A stretch of 57,104 bases of DNA from Perkinsus marinus ATCC 50983 (Eukaryota; Perkinsozoa; Perkinsida; Perkinsidae), in assembly GCF_000006405.1 (NCBI RefSeq), contig NW_003215497.1, positions 1-57,104 of the forward strand, in the 5' to 3' direction. Below the pieces are notes generated by a model that worked only from the letters and a program-made list of their open reading frames with translations, made no database searches and had not been told where the DNA came from. The translations under genes and the position numbers were made by a program. Of the stretch, positions 1-8,200 are shown in pieces; positions within the stretch are counted from its first letter, which is position 1, and every line of letters starts with the position of its first letter.

Positions 1-68
1 CTATCGTCTAGTGGTTAGGACCTCACGTTGTAGCCGTGACCACCCCGGTTCAAATTCGGGTAGAGACT
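1..68 (+). tRNA. Array unit 1, anticodon GTA, cut by window edge
   Basis: The first bases of the acceptor stem lie outside the window. The anticodon loop reads TTGTAGC, so the anticodon is GTA (would decode Tyr) on a His-type body. The 3' acceptor strand is TAGAGAC, giving a mismatch at pair 4-69. Confidence 0.6.
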
Positions 69-153
69 TTGATATGCATCGAGTTGTACGCTTCTCGAAG
101 GGGTTTAGTGATAGGTGATCCACGTCGACCGACAGCGGCTCATATTTCTTTGA

Positions 154-225
154 GTCGCTATCGTCTAGTGGTTAGGACGTCACGTTGTGGCCGTGACAAC
201 CCCGGTTCAAATCCGGGTAGTGACT
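154..225 (+). tRNA. Array unit 2, tRNA-His(GTG), consensus
   Basis: Full consensus copy with all four stems intact and loop TTGTGGC. The base after the acceptor stem (position 73) is T. Confidence 0.8.
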
Positions 226-310
226 TTGACATGTATCAAATTGTACGCTTCTTAAAGAGGTTTAGTTATAGGTGATCCACGTCGACGGACAGCAGCTCAT
301 ATTTCTTTGA

Positions 311-382
311 GTCGCTATCGTCTAGTGGTTAAGACGTCACATTGTTGCCGTGACAACCCCGGTTCGAATCCGGGTAATGACT
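311..382 (+). tRNA. Array unit 3, anticodon GTT
   Basis: The loop reads TTGTTGC, so the anticodon is GTT (would decode Asn). The anticodon stem TCACA/CGTGA has an A-C mismatch and TAATGAC breaks one acceptor pair. The T-loop is TTCGAAT. Confidence 0.6.
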
Positions 383-467
383 TTGATATGTATCAAATCG
401 TACGCTTCTTGAAGAGGTTTAGTGATAGGTGATCTACGTCGACCGACAACGGCTCATGCTTATTTGA

Positions 468-539
468 GTCGCTATCGTCTAGTGGTTAGGACCTCACGTT
501 GCAGCCGTGACAACCCCGGTTCAAATTCGGGTAGAGACT
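468..539 (+). tRNA. Array unit 4, anticodon GCA
   Basis: The loop reads TTGCAGC, so the anticodon is GCA (would decode Cys). This is two substitutions from GTG. The acceptor 3' strand is TAGAGAC. Confidence 0.6.
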
Positions 540-624
540 TTGATATGCATCGAGTTGTACGCTTCTCGAAGGGGTTTAGTGATAGGTGATCCACGTCGAC
601 CGACAGCGACTCATATTTCTTTGA

Positions 625-696
625 GTCGCTATCGTCTAGTGGTTAGGACGTCACGTTGTGGCCGTGACATCCCCGGTTCAAATCCGGCTAGTGACT
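625..696 (+). tRNA. Array unit 5, tRNA-His(GTG), T-stem mismatch
   Basis: GTG anticodon. The T-stem ends CCGGC instead of CCGGG, leaving its outer pair open. Confidence 0.65.
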
Positions 697-781
697 TTGA
701 TATGTATCAAATCGTACGCTTCTTGAAGAGGCTTAGTGATAGGTGATCCACGTCGACCGACAACGGCTCATACTTGTTTGA

Positions 782-853
782 GTCGCTATCGTCTAGTGGT
801 TAGGACGTCACGTTGTGGCCGTGACAACCCCGGTTCAAATCCGGGTAGTGACT
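782..853 (+). tRNA. Array unit 6, tRNA-His(GTG), consensus
   Basis: Full consensus copy. Confidence 0.8.
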
Positions 854-938
854 TTGACATGTATCAAATTGTACGCTTCTTGAAGAGGTTTAGTTATAGG
901 TGATCCACGTCGACGGACAGCAGCTTATGCTTGTTTGA

Positions 939-1010
939 GTCGCTATCGTCTGGTGGTTAGGACGTTACGTCGTGGCCGTGACAACCCCGGTTCAAATCCG
1001 GGTAGTGACT
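939..1010 (+). tRNA. Array unit 7, tRNA-His(GTG) with C33
   Basis: The loop reads TCGTGGC. The GTG anticodon is kept, but the near-universal U33 is replaced by C. The D-loop reads TGGTGG. Confidence 0.6.
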
Positions 1011-1093
1011 TTGACATGTATCAAATTGTACGCTTCTTGAAGAGGTTTAGCGATAGGTGATCCATGTGGACCGACAACGGCCCACATTTTTGA

Positions 1094-1165
1094 GTCGCTA
1101 TCGTCTAGTGGTTAGGACGTCACGTTGTGGCCGTGACAACCCCGGTTCAAATCCGGGTAGTGACT
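1094..1165 (+). tRNA. Array unit 8, tRNA-His(GTG), consensus
   Basis: Full consensus copy. The spacer before it is two bases shorter than usual. Confidence 0.8.
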
Positions 1166-1248
1166 TTGATATGTATCAAATTGTACGCTTCTTGAAGAGA
1201 TTTGGCGATAGGTGATCCATGTGGACCGACAACGGCTCACATTTTTGG

Positions 1249-1320
1249 GTCGCTATCGTCTAGTGGTTAGGACGTCACGTTGTGGCCGTGACAACCCCGG
1301 TTCAAATCCGGGTAGAGACT
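1249..1320 (+). tRNA. Array unit 9, tRNA-His(GTG)
   Basis: GTG anticodon with the TAGAGAC acceptor variant. It has the short-spacer form before it. Confidence 0.7.
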
Positions 1321-1405
1321 TTGATATGCATTGAGTTGTACGCTTCTCGAAGGGGTTTAGTGATAGGTGATCCACGTCGACCGACAGCGGCTCATATTTC
1401 TTTGA

Positions 1406-1477
1406 GTCGCTATCGTCTAGTGGTTAGGACGTCACGTTGTGGCCGTGACATCTCCGATTCAAATCCGGGTAGTGACT
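1406..1477 (+). tRNA. Array unit 10, tRNA-His(GTG), T-arm variant
   Basis: GTG anticodon. The T-stem 5' strand reads TCCGA, so one pair is lost, and the B box is altered. Confidence 0.6.
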
Positions 1478-1507
1478 TTGATATGTATCAAATCGTACGC
1501 TTCTTGA

Positions 1508-1579
1508 GTCGCTATCGTCTAGTGGTTAGGACGTCACGTTGTGGCCGTGACAACCCCGGTTCAAATCCGGGTAGTGACT
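1508..1579 (+). tRNA. Array unit 11, tRNA-His(GTG), after shortened spacer
   Basis: Consensus copy starting only 102 bases after the previous one. The spacer 1478-1507 lacks about 55 bases of the normal unit. Confidence 0.8.
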
Positions 1580-1662
1580 TTGACGTGTATCAAATTGTAC
1601 GCTTCTTGAAGAGATTTGGCGATAGGTGATCCATGTGGACCGACAACGGCTCACATTTTTGG

Positions 1663-1734
1663 GTCGCTATCGTCTAGTGGTTAGGACATCACGTTGTGGC
1701 CGTGACATCTCCGGTTCAAATCCGGGTAGTGACT
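1663..1734 (+). tRNA. Array unit 12, tRNA-His(GTG)
   Basis: GTG anticodon. It has base 26 A instead of G, and a T-stem starting TCCGG that still pairs by wobble. Confidence 0.7.
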
Positions 1735-1819
1735 TTGATATGTATCAAATCGTACGCTTCTTGAAGAGGCTTAGTGATAGGTGATCCACGTCGGCCGACA
1801 GCGGCTCATGCTTGTTTGA

Positions 1820-1891
1820 GTCGTTATCGTCTAGTGGTTAGGACGTCACGTTGTGGCCTTGACAACCCCAGTTCAAATCCGGGTAGTGACT
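1820..1891 (+). tRNA. Array unit 13, tRNA-His(GTG), degraded stems
   Basis: The acceptor is GTCGTTA, the anticodon stem 3' strand CTTGA has a mismatch, and the T-stem reads CCCAG. Confidence 0.55.
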
Positions 1892-1976
1892 TTGACATGT
1901 ATCAAATTGTACGCTTCTTGAAGAGGTTTAGTTATAGGTGATCCACGTCGACGGACAGCAGCTCATATTTCTTTGA

Positions 1977-2048
1977 GTCGCTATCGTCTAGTGGTTAGGA
2001 CGTAACGTTGAGGTCGCGACAACCCCGGTTCAAATCCGGGTAGTGACT
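1977..2048 (+). tRNA. Array unit 14, anticodon GAG
   Basis: The loop reads TTGAGGT, so the anticodon is GAG (would decode Leu). The anticodon stem TAACG/CGCGA has two mismatches. Confidence 0.5.
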
Positions 2049-2133
2049 TTGATATGCATCGAGTTGTACACTTCTCGAAGGGGTTTAGTGATAGGTGATC
2101 CACATCGACCGACAGCGGCTCATTCTTCTTCGA

Positions 2134-2205
2134 GTCGCTATCGTGTAGTGGTTAGGACGTCACGTTGTGGTCGTGACAACCTCGGTTCAAATCCGGGTAG
2201 TGACT
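2134..2205 (+). tRNA. Array unit 15, tRNA-His(GTG), D-stem variant
   Basis: GTG anticodon with loop TTGTGGT. GTGTAG in the D-arm breaks one D-stem pair, and the T-stem starts CTCGG. Units 15 and 16 are near-identical, which suggests a local duplication. Confidence 0.6.
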
Positions 2206-2290
2206 TTGATATGCATCGAGTTGTACACTTCTCGAAGGGGTTTAGTGATAGGTGATCCACATCGACCGACAGCGGCTCATTCTTCTTCGA

Positions 2291-2362
2291 GTCGCTATCG
2301 TGTAGTGGTTAGGACGTCACGTTGTGGTCGTGACAACCTCGGTTCAAATCCGGGTAGTGACT
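2291..2362 (+). tRNA. Array unit 16, tRNA-His(GTG), D-stem variant
   Basis: Shares every change of unit 15, including GTGTAG and loop TTGTGGT. Confidence 0.6.
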
Positions 2363-2447
2363 TTGATATGTATCAAATCGTACGCTTCTTGAAAAGGTTT
2401 AGTGATAGGTGATCCACGTCGACCGACAACGGCTGATGCTTATTTGA

Positions 2448-2519
2448 GTCGCTATCGTCTAGTGGTTAGGACGTCACGTTGTGGCCGTGACAACCCCGGT
2501 TCAAATCCGGGTAGTGACT
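2448..2519 (+). tRNA. Array unit 17, tRNA-His(GTG), consensus
   Basis: Full consensus copy. Confidence 0.8.
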
Positions 2520-2604
2520 TTGATATGTATCGAGTTGTACGCTTCTTGAAGAGGTTTAGTGATAGGTGATCCACGTCGACCGACAGCGGCTCATACTTCT
2601 TCGA

Positions 2605-2676
2605 GTCGCTATCGTCTAGTGGTTAAGACGTCACATTGTGGCCGTGACAACCCCGGTTCAAATTCGGGTGGTGACT
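2605..2676 (+). tRNA. Array unit 18, tRNA-His(GTG)
   Basis: GTG anticodon. The anticodon stem TCACA has an A-C mismatch, and the acceptor 3' strand is TGGTGAC. Confidence 0.65.
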
Positions 2677-2761
2677 TTGACATGTATCAAATTGTACGCT
2701 TCTTGAAGAGGTTTAGTTATAGGTGATCCACGTCGACGGACAGCAGCTCATCTTTCTTTGA

Positions 2762-2833
2762 GTCGCTATCGTCTAGTGGTTAGGACGTCACGTTGTGGCC
2801 GTGACAACCCCGGTTCAAATACGGGTAGTGACT
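2762..2833 (+). tRNA. Array unit 19, tRNA-His(GTG), T-stem mismatch
   Basis: GTG anticodon. The T-stem 3' strand is ACGGG, which also changes the B box. Confidence 0.65.
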
Positions 2834-2918
2834 TTGATATGTATCGAGTTGTACGCTTCTTGAAGAGGTTTAGTGATAGGTGATCCACGTCGACCGACAG
2901 CGGCTCATATTTCTTTGA

Positions 2919-2990
2919 GTCGCTATCGTCTAGTGGTTAGGACGTCACATTGCGGCCGTGACAACCCCGGTTCAAATCCGGGTAATGACT
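2919..2990 (+). tRNA. Array unit 20, anticodon GCG
   Basis: The loop reads TTGCGGC, so the anticodon is GCG (would decode Arg). It has anticodon stem TCACA and acceptor TAATGAC. Confidence 0.55.
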
Positions 2991-3075
2991 TTGATATGTA
3001 TCAAATCGTACGCTTCTTGAAGAGGTTTAGTGATAGGTGATCTACTTCGACCGACAACGGCTCATGCTTCTTTGA

Positions 3076-3147
3076 GTCGCTATCGTCTAGTGGTTAGGAC
3101 CTCACGTTGTAGCCGTGACAACCCCGGTTCAAATCCGGGTGGAGACT
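3076..3147 (+). tRNA. Array unit 21, anticodon GTA
   Basis: The loop reads TTGTAGC (GTA, would decode Tyr). The acceptor 3' strand is TGGAGAC. Confidence 0.6.
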
Positions 3148-3232
3148 TTGATATGCATCGAGTTGTACGCTTCTCGAAGGGGTTTAGTGATAGGTGATCC
3201 ACGTCGACCGACAGCGGCTCATATTTCTTTGA

Positions 3233-3304
3233 GTCGCTATCGTCTAGTGGTTAGGACGTCACGTTGTGGCCGTGACATCCCCGGATCAAATTCGGCTAGT
3301 GACT
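3233..3304 (+). tRNA. Array unit 22, tRNA-His(GTG), altered T-arm
   Basis: GTG anticodon. GGATCAAATTCGG replaces the normal T-arm, so the B box and T-stem are damaged. Confidence 0.55.
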
Positions 3305-3389
3305 TTGATGTGTATCAAATCGTACGCTTCTTGAAGAGGCTTAGTGATAGGTGATCCACGTCGACCGACAACGGCTCATGCTTGTTTGA

Positions 3390-3461
3390 GTCGCTATCGT
3401 CTAGTGGTTAGGACGTCACATTGTGGCCGTGACAACCCCGGTTCAAATCCGGGTAATGACT
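3390..3461 (+). tRNA. Array unit 23, tRNA-His(GTG)
   Basis: GTG anticodon with the TCACA anticodon-stem and TAATGAC acceptor variants. Confidence 0.65.
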
Positions 3462-3546
3462 TGGATATGTATCAAATCGTACGCTTCTTGAAGAGGTTTA
3501 GTGATAGGTGATCTACGTCGACCGACAACGGCTCATGCTTCTTTGA

Positions 3547-3618
3547 GTCGCTATCGTCTAGTGGTTAGGACCTCACGTTGTAGCCGTGACAACCCCGGTT
3601 CAAATTCGGGTAGAGACT
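3547..3618 (+). tRNA. Array unit 24, anticodon GTA
   Basis: The loop reads TTGTAGC (GTA, would decode Tyr). It carries the TAGAGAC acceptor, as in units 1 and 4. Confidence 0.6.
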
Positions 3619-3703
3619 TTGATATGCATCGAGTTGTACGCTTCTCGAAGGGGTTTAGTGATAGGTGATCCACGTCGACCGACAACGGATCATGTTTATT
3701 TGA

Positions 3704-3775
3704 GTCGTTATCGTCTAGTGGTTAGGACGTCTCGTTGTGGCCGTGACAACCCCGGTTCAAATCCGGGTAGTGACT
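3704..3775 (+). tRNA. Array unit 25, tRNA-His(GTG)
   Basis: GTG anticodon with acceptor GTCGTTA. The anticodon stem TCTCG has one mismatch. Confidence 0.6.
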
Positions 3776-3860
3776 TTGATATGTATCGAGTTGTACGCTT
3801 CTTGAAGAGGTTTAGTTATAAGTGATCCACGTCGACGGACAGCAGCTCATATTTTTTTGA

Positions 3861-3932
3861 GTCGCTATCGTCTAGTGGTTAGGACGTAACGTTGAGGTCG
3901 TGACAACCCCGGTTCAAATCCGGGTAGTGACT
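3861..3932 (+). tRNA. Array unit 26, anticodon GAG
   Basis: The loop reads TTGAGGT (GAG, would decode Leu). The anticodon stem TAACG/CGTGA has one mismatch. It is related to unit 14. Confidence 0.55.
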
Positions 3933-4017
3933 TTGATATGCATCGAGTTGTACGCTTCTCGAAGGGGTTTAGTGATAGGTGATCCACGTCGACCGACAAC
4001 GGCTCATGCTTATTCGA

Positions 4018-4089
4018 GTCGCTATCGTCTAGTGGTTAGGACGTCACGTTGTGGCCGTGACAACCCCGGTTCAAATCCGGGTAGTGACT
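4018..4089 (+). tRNA. Array unit 27, tRNA-His(GTG), consensus
   Basis: Full consensus copy. Confidence 0.8.
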
Positions 4090-4174
4090 TTGACATGTAT
4101 CAAATTGTACGCTTCTTGAAGAGTTTTAGTTATAGGTGATCCACGTCGACGGACAGCAGCTCATATTTCTTTGA

Positions 4175-4246
4175 GTCGCTATCGTCTAGTGGTTAGGACG
4201 TCACGTTGTGGCCGTGACAACCCCGGTTCAAATCCGGGTAGTGACT
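4175..4246 (+). tRNA. Array unit 28, tRNA-His(GTG), consensus
   Basis: Full consensus copy. Confidence 0.8.
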
Positions 4247-4331
4247 TTGATATGTATCGAGTTGTACGCTTCTTGAAGAGGTTTAGTGATAGGTGATCCA
4301 CGTCGACCGACAGCGGCTCATACTTCTTTGA

Positions 4332-4387
4332 GTCGCTATCGTCTAGTGGTTAGGACGTCACATTGTGGCCGTGACAACCCCGGTTCA
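4332..4387 (+). pseudogene. Array unit 29, truncated tRNA-His(GTG)
   Basis: The copy runs through the anticodon arm and breaks inside the T-arm after GGTTCA. The B box and the 3' acceptor strand are missing, so it cannot give a tRNA. This is the right end of the array. The CEP19 gene's stop codon lies 45 bases further on, converging from the other strand. Confidence 0.85.
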
Positions 4388-4431
4388 GGCTATCCCAAAA
4401 TGCCAACGCCAGTTCTCACAGTTTGGATTTG

Positions 4432-5045
4432 CTAAAGCATCACTTTCTCATGCTCACTCCACTCATCCCAGTCATTCGTCTTGTCGATACCAGCACCTCC
4501 ATCAAACGACACTTCGAGGTCGTAGATGAAGCCAGGGTCATCGGGACGCACCTCACGTACAAATCACCACCAGTTGCAACTCTCGATGACTCCTCACCTG
4601 GTTTCCTCTAAAAGTTTGATCCATTTTAGCCTTCACTTCAGCGAGTTCGTCATTGTCTAGTTTGTTGAAGTCTGTCGTCTCGAACGTGCTCACAGCTACG
4701 ATTCTCTGATTAATTGGGCGAGGGGCTCGATCTTTGAGTTTCTCTATAAGTCTGTGCAACTGCGACCAAGCTCAGGAAAAAGAGCACTGACTTTCTGACC
4801 TGTTCGTTCGACACCAAATGATGCGGCAGATGAGCTTTAAATCTAAGCCTGAGTTTCTGAACTACTTCAGCCGAGTCAGACGTGGTGGTAAGCCGCGGCA
4901 AAGGCACACGCCTGTGGTATAGTCTGCCGTTCAGTTTAACAAACTCAAGCACCAAGGTAGGCGTTGGGGAATAGATCAACCCGATTCGTCTAGGCCGCAT
5001 ACTGGACTCCTCTGCATCGAAGGCAACCATAACAGGCTTCACCAA
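4432..5045 (-). CDS. CEP19: CEP19-like centriolar/ciliary protein
   Basis: CEP19 sits at the base of centrioles and cilia; in animals it helps recruit the RABL2/IFT machinery that starts ciliogenesis. Three exons are read: 5045-4800, 4759-4598 and 4551-4432, with 40- and 46-base GT-AG introns, giving 175 residues (family about 165). The N-terminal part has RRIGLIYSP and GRLYHRRVPLPRL, matching the family's ILIY...K.R.R..PVR block. The middle has FNKLDNDELAEVKAKMDQ.F..NQ, matching the hallmark LNKLDD.EL...K..MD..F..NQ. The end has DDPGFIYDLEVSFD, matching DPNFVYDIEVEF. All three blocks are in the family order. The gene converges on the tRNA array. The organism therefore very likely makes flagella. 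Identity is from remembered family motifs; the splice sites are inferred. Confidence 0.87.
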
Positions 5046-5218
5046 ATATTACCGAATGAGGACTATTTCAGAGTAAATTGAGGAACCCAAGATTCGAGCT
5101 TCACTGTTACTGATAAAGTTTCCGTTCGCGTATAGAAGCAAGTATAGATTTCTCCACACCAGAAACCTGTGATCCTGAGGGGACGGCTAGAGCGGCCCGT
5201 ATTTGGGATGAAGACAGC

Positions 5219-8200
5219 CTAGGATGTGGATCGGAGTACCCTTCCGCTACGGATACCTGATGGCGAACTGAGCATGATGAAACTCAAAGTACTCCATACC
5301 CTCCGGCGTATCCTCGGTGGGACTTCCTTCACCGCGTCATTCAGGGCATCTGCCCTCGGCGACCTCGGGAAGACTATAATGTTTGTGTCAAGCTCGGCGA
5401 GGCCGATGAAATGGCGAGTAGTTTTGTCTCGAGTACTTCCCCTCAAAGCTTTCATGAAAGAATCCTCGCCACACATTATAACTGGCACCAAAACGTCGGT
5501 TGTTGAGGCAGCCAAGTCGCCGACGAGGGCATGCGCTAGAGCTTCTCGGTCCGCCCACCGCTGGCTGTTCCCCGAATACCCCGTCGCAACTTCAACTCTT
5601 CCTTCCATGCCCGACGCTCTGACACGTTCCCGTAGCAAGCATTGCCTAGTCTCTAGGTCAGTCGCTTTCGGCTTTGATGGATTGTTCTCAGTATTGGCGA
5701 CCAATAGGACGGAAGTGACCAGGTTGTTGGAGAGAGCATACTCTACGATAGCCCAGTGATTCTCATGGATCGGGTCGAATGTACCAAAGAAGACCCCAAC
5801 ACTCTTCGTTATGTTTCCCTCGAACGTGTAGTGCTTGATGCCCTCATCCGCTAGATACTTTAACGCTACCATCCTCGAGTCGGCCTCTATCGGTGAAGCC
5901 AGCCAGTACCTACCATAACTGAGGCCTCCACCGGCAATGCACTCTCTACTATACTCACCTAACTTGACCTCGGATGAGTGTCTCATTGACATCCCCAAGC
6001 CATTGATGGAACGGACTGAACCTGGCCAGGAGGATAGATATCAGCAAGTAGTATAGCGAGCCGTGCCCTTACAATGTGCACGTCATAGGAGCCATGGGGG
6101 TGGACACATCCCTCGATGCAATAGCATCCCGGATGGTTCTTAGACTGGATTTGGCCCTTCCTCCACTGAGCCGCCCCATGCAGACAACCCAACTGCTGCA
6201 TCTCAGTACAGAGTCATCTAAATCACAAACAAGAGTAGCAACGGGTGGTCGTAAGTTCATACCTGAACACGGCTGTACGAGCTTGATCTTGTTGAATAGT
6301 TGGGCCAGTCGGAAGAGTAAGCTGCCGAGCCAGACTGCTACCACAGGAGCGGCCCCCAGCTCTAACAGCAGGACGCTAGAGCCCGCGATCGTCAGAGCCT
6401 CCACGCCATCTATGGTTGATTTGATGAGCTCTTCTCTTGTTGCCGGATCGAATTGCCGAGAGAACGGGTCGACCAGTAGACTGTGGTCAGCAAGCATTTT
6501 CACGCTCACGTCAGCTTTGCCTTTGATCGCGGCGGCTTTATGGAGGGGGGAATCCCATGTAGACACGTGATCAGGGTCAACGCTGGCATGCTCTTTCAGA
6601 AGCTCCGCAATGACTGCTCGATTACGCTCATCACCGGTGAGCGAACACGCCACTGCATCGCCGGGCGATCGAGGCTGAACTGTCGGGCATTTTTCGAATC
6701 GGAGTAGCCTCTTGCGAACAAGGGCCTTGAGCTCAGTAGCATTGCGAACCAAAGGGCTGTAGACGACAGACCCAGAGTTAGGGATCTTAACATTATTGGC
6801 TTGAGTGAAGGAGGTAATCCTCCTATAGGCTCCGGGGCACTCAGAAAGCTGCTGGGTCGTTAGCGTGAACGTCAACCATTCGGTGAGGGATGGAATCCGT
6901 GGGATGCGACTCGTCGGATTTGTAACGGCTTGCATAGAGAAGGAAGCGCCTTCTGCCAGGTTCTCGCGTAGGCCTCCAAGTGCTGTATCATCCTCATGGT
7001 CATGACGCCTGTCCTCTACTGTCCCTCGACTAGCACGCCTACTGTCAACCCCTCCGAGCCGTCCGGCAGTATCAGCCGGTAAGAGCGGCTTCACCAAGGC
7101 CAAGTCAAGTTCAGGTGGTATCAACATGCGTACATAGTCGCCACTGAGACTGTTGATGGTTCTCTGCTTCTTAGGATAGGGCTGTGGATCTGAGTCGCCC
7201 ATTTCCCGCCATCGGCTGAGCTTTCCTTTGATAGCTTCTGTTTGCTTTTCAGCCAATGTCACTGCGACCTGTCGAGCAGCACGCACAAACTCTCGTAAAG
7301 ACTGGCTCGCATTCGTAGGTATCCTTAGCTCGACACGTGGATCTGCCGGAACCGTCGAGGAGCAGTTGATGCTTCGTAGATCGCATGAACTCACCTCGCA
7401 CAGCAAGTGCCTTCCTCAGCCATGCGCCGTCCTCCTTTGCAAGGCCTCGGAATCCAAGGCAAACCCAGTACCTTGAATACAGCACATCTGATGGTGGTCT
7501 TAATGCAATCCATCAAAACGGATAGACATGGTTTCGAGAGAAGTGGAGAGGATAGCCTTACGTTTCGCTGTTGGCCTCCTTGCTGGCCACAGGTTTCACG
7601 ACCTCTATCGTATCGAACATGAATGCTGCCAGAGACAGGGCAGCTACAGTGGCGTCATCCAGCAGGGAGTAAGCCTTCATCACAAAGGTACCGCCGGGGT
7701 GCAGTAAGCCGATGGCCAATAGGAGCTCTCGGAATATTATCGGCAAGCATAGGCTCTCTTGTCTGCACACATTGACTCGGATCACCCATTAACCTATCAG
7801 GAGTGTTACTTGTTTGGATCGTATTGAACATCCATACTCCCATCTGCAGTCACGACGTGACACTTCTCTCCAGTGGCTCGAGATCCGAACCTGGACCATC
7901 GACGACTTACCTGGGCTAAATACTCAGCCTCTCACCATCTCCACATATCCTGAGCAGCGCTCGGCTGAAGGATGTTCCCTGAACCATCCGGACCAGTCCA
8001 CCTGTCGAGACTCGATGGATGAGCTGATCTAGGCACTCGTAACCCACCAACGATCCCGAGTCCGTCTATACAGGGCATCGTCATCCACCATTTGATTGAG
8101 GTCATTTGCCTCATAGTAGGGATTCAGTGAAGCTCCCAGCCACTGCCACTTCTCCACCCAATCTGGGTGAGTTATTGCTGAACAGGAAATTCGTGAACCT

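Larger units (their letters stand above)
1..4387 (+). repeat. Tandem tRNA-His-like array, 29 units, 157-base period
   Basis: Twenty-nine head-to-tail units each hold a 72-base tRNA-like segment and a spacer of about 85 bases. Unit starts fall at 154, 311, 468, 625, 782, 939 and so on, with 157-base steps except three of 155 (units 8, 9 and 12) and one of 102 (unit 11). The consensus folds as a cloverleaf: acceptor GTCGCTA/TAGTGAC with one G-T wobble, D-stem GTC/GAC, anticodon stem TCACG/CGTGA, loop TTGTGGC (anticodon GTG, His), T-arm CCCGG-TTCAAAT-CCGGG. It resembles eukaryotic tRNA-His closely in D-arm and T-arm, and the internal B box GGTTCAAATCC is intact. Spacers are as conserved as the tRNA parts and include CCACGTCGACCGACAGCGGC-like sequence. 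Only three T residues follow the tRNA, which is weak for RNA polymerase III termination. The array may be functional genes, partly decayed genes, or a tRNA-derived satellite. Confidence 0.93.

Noticed and set aside
36-4139. Repeated open frames of 62-115 codons across the tandem array
   Set aside because: They arise because the 157-base tRNA-like unit is translated across two units. They contain the tRNA sequence itself and show no independent coding constraint.
1-4387. CRISPR array
   Set aside because: Units are 157 bases and the whole unit is conserved, with no unique spacers. The repeat folds as a tRNA and the genome is eukaryotic.
5226-5759. Plus-strand frame of 177 codons
   Set aside because: It is antisense to the nucleotidyltransferase-like domain, whose motifs (GTFDPIHENH, SSPSGIR) are on the minus strand.
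6076-6570. Plus-strand frame of 164 codons
   Set aside because: Antisense shadow of the long minus-strand exon of the cap-methyltransferase fusion; no motif seen.
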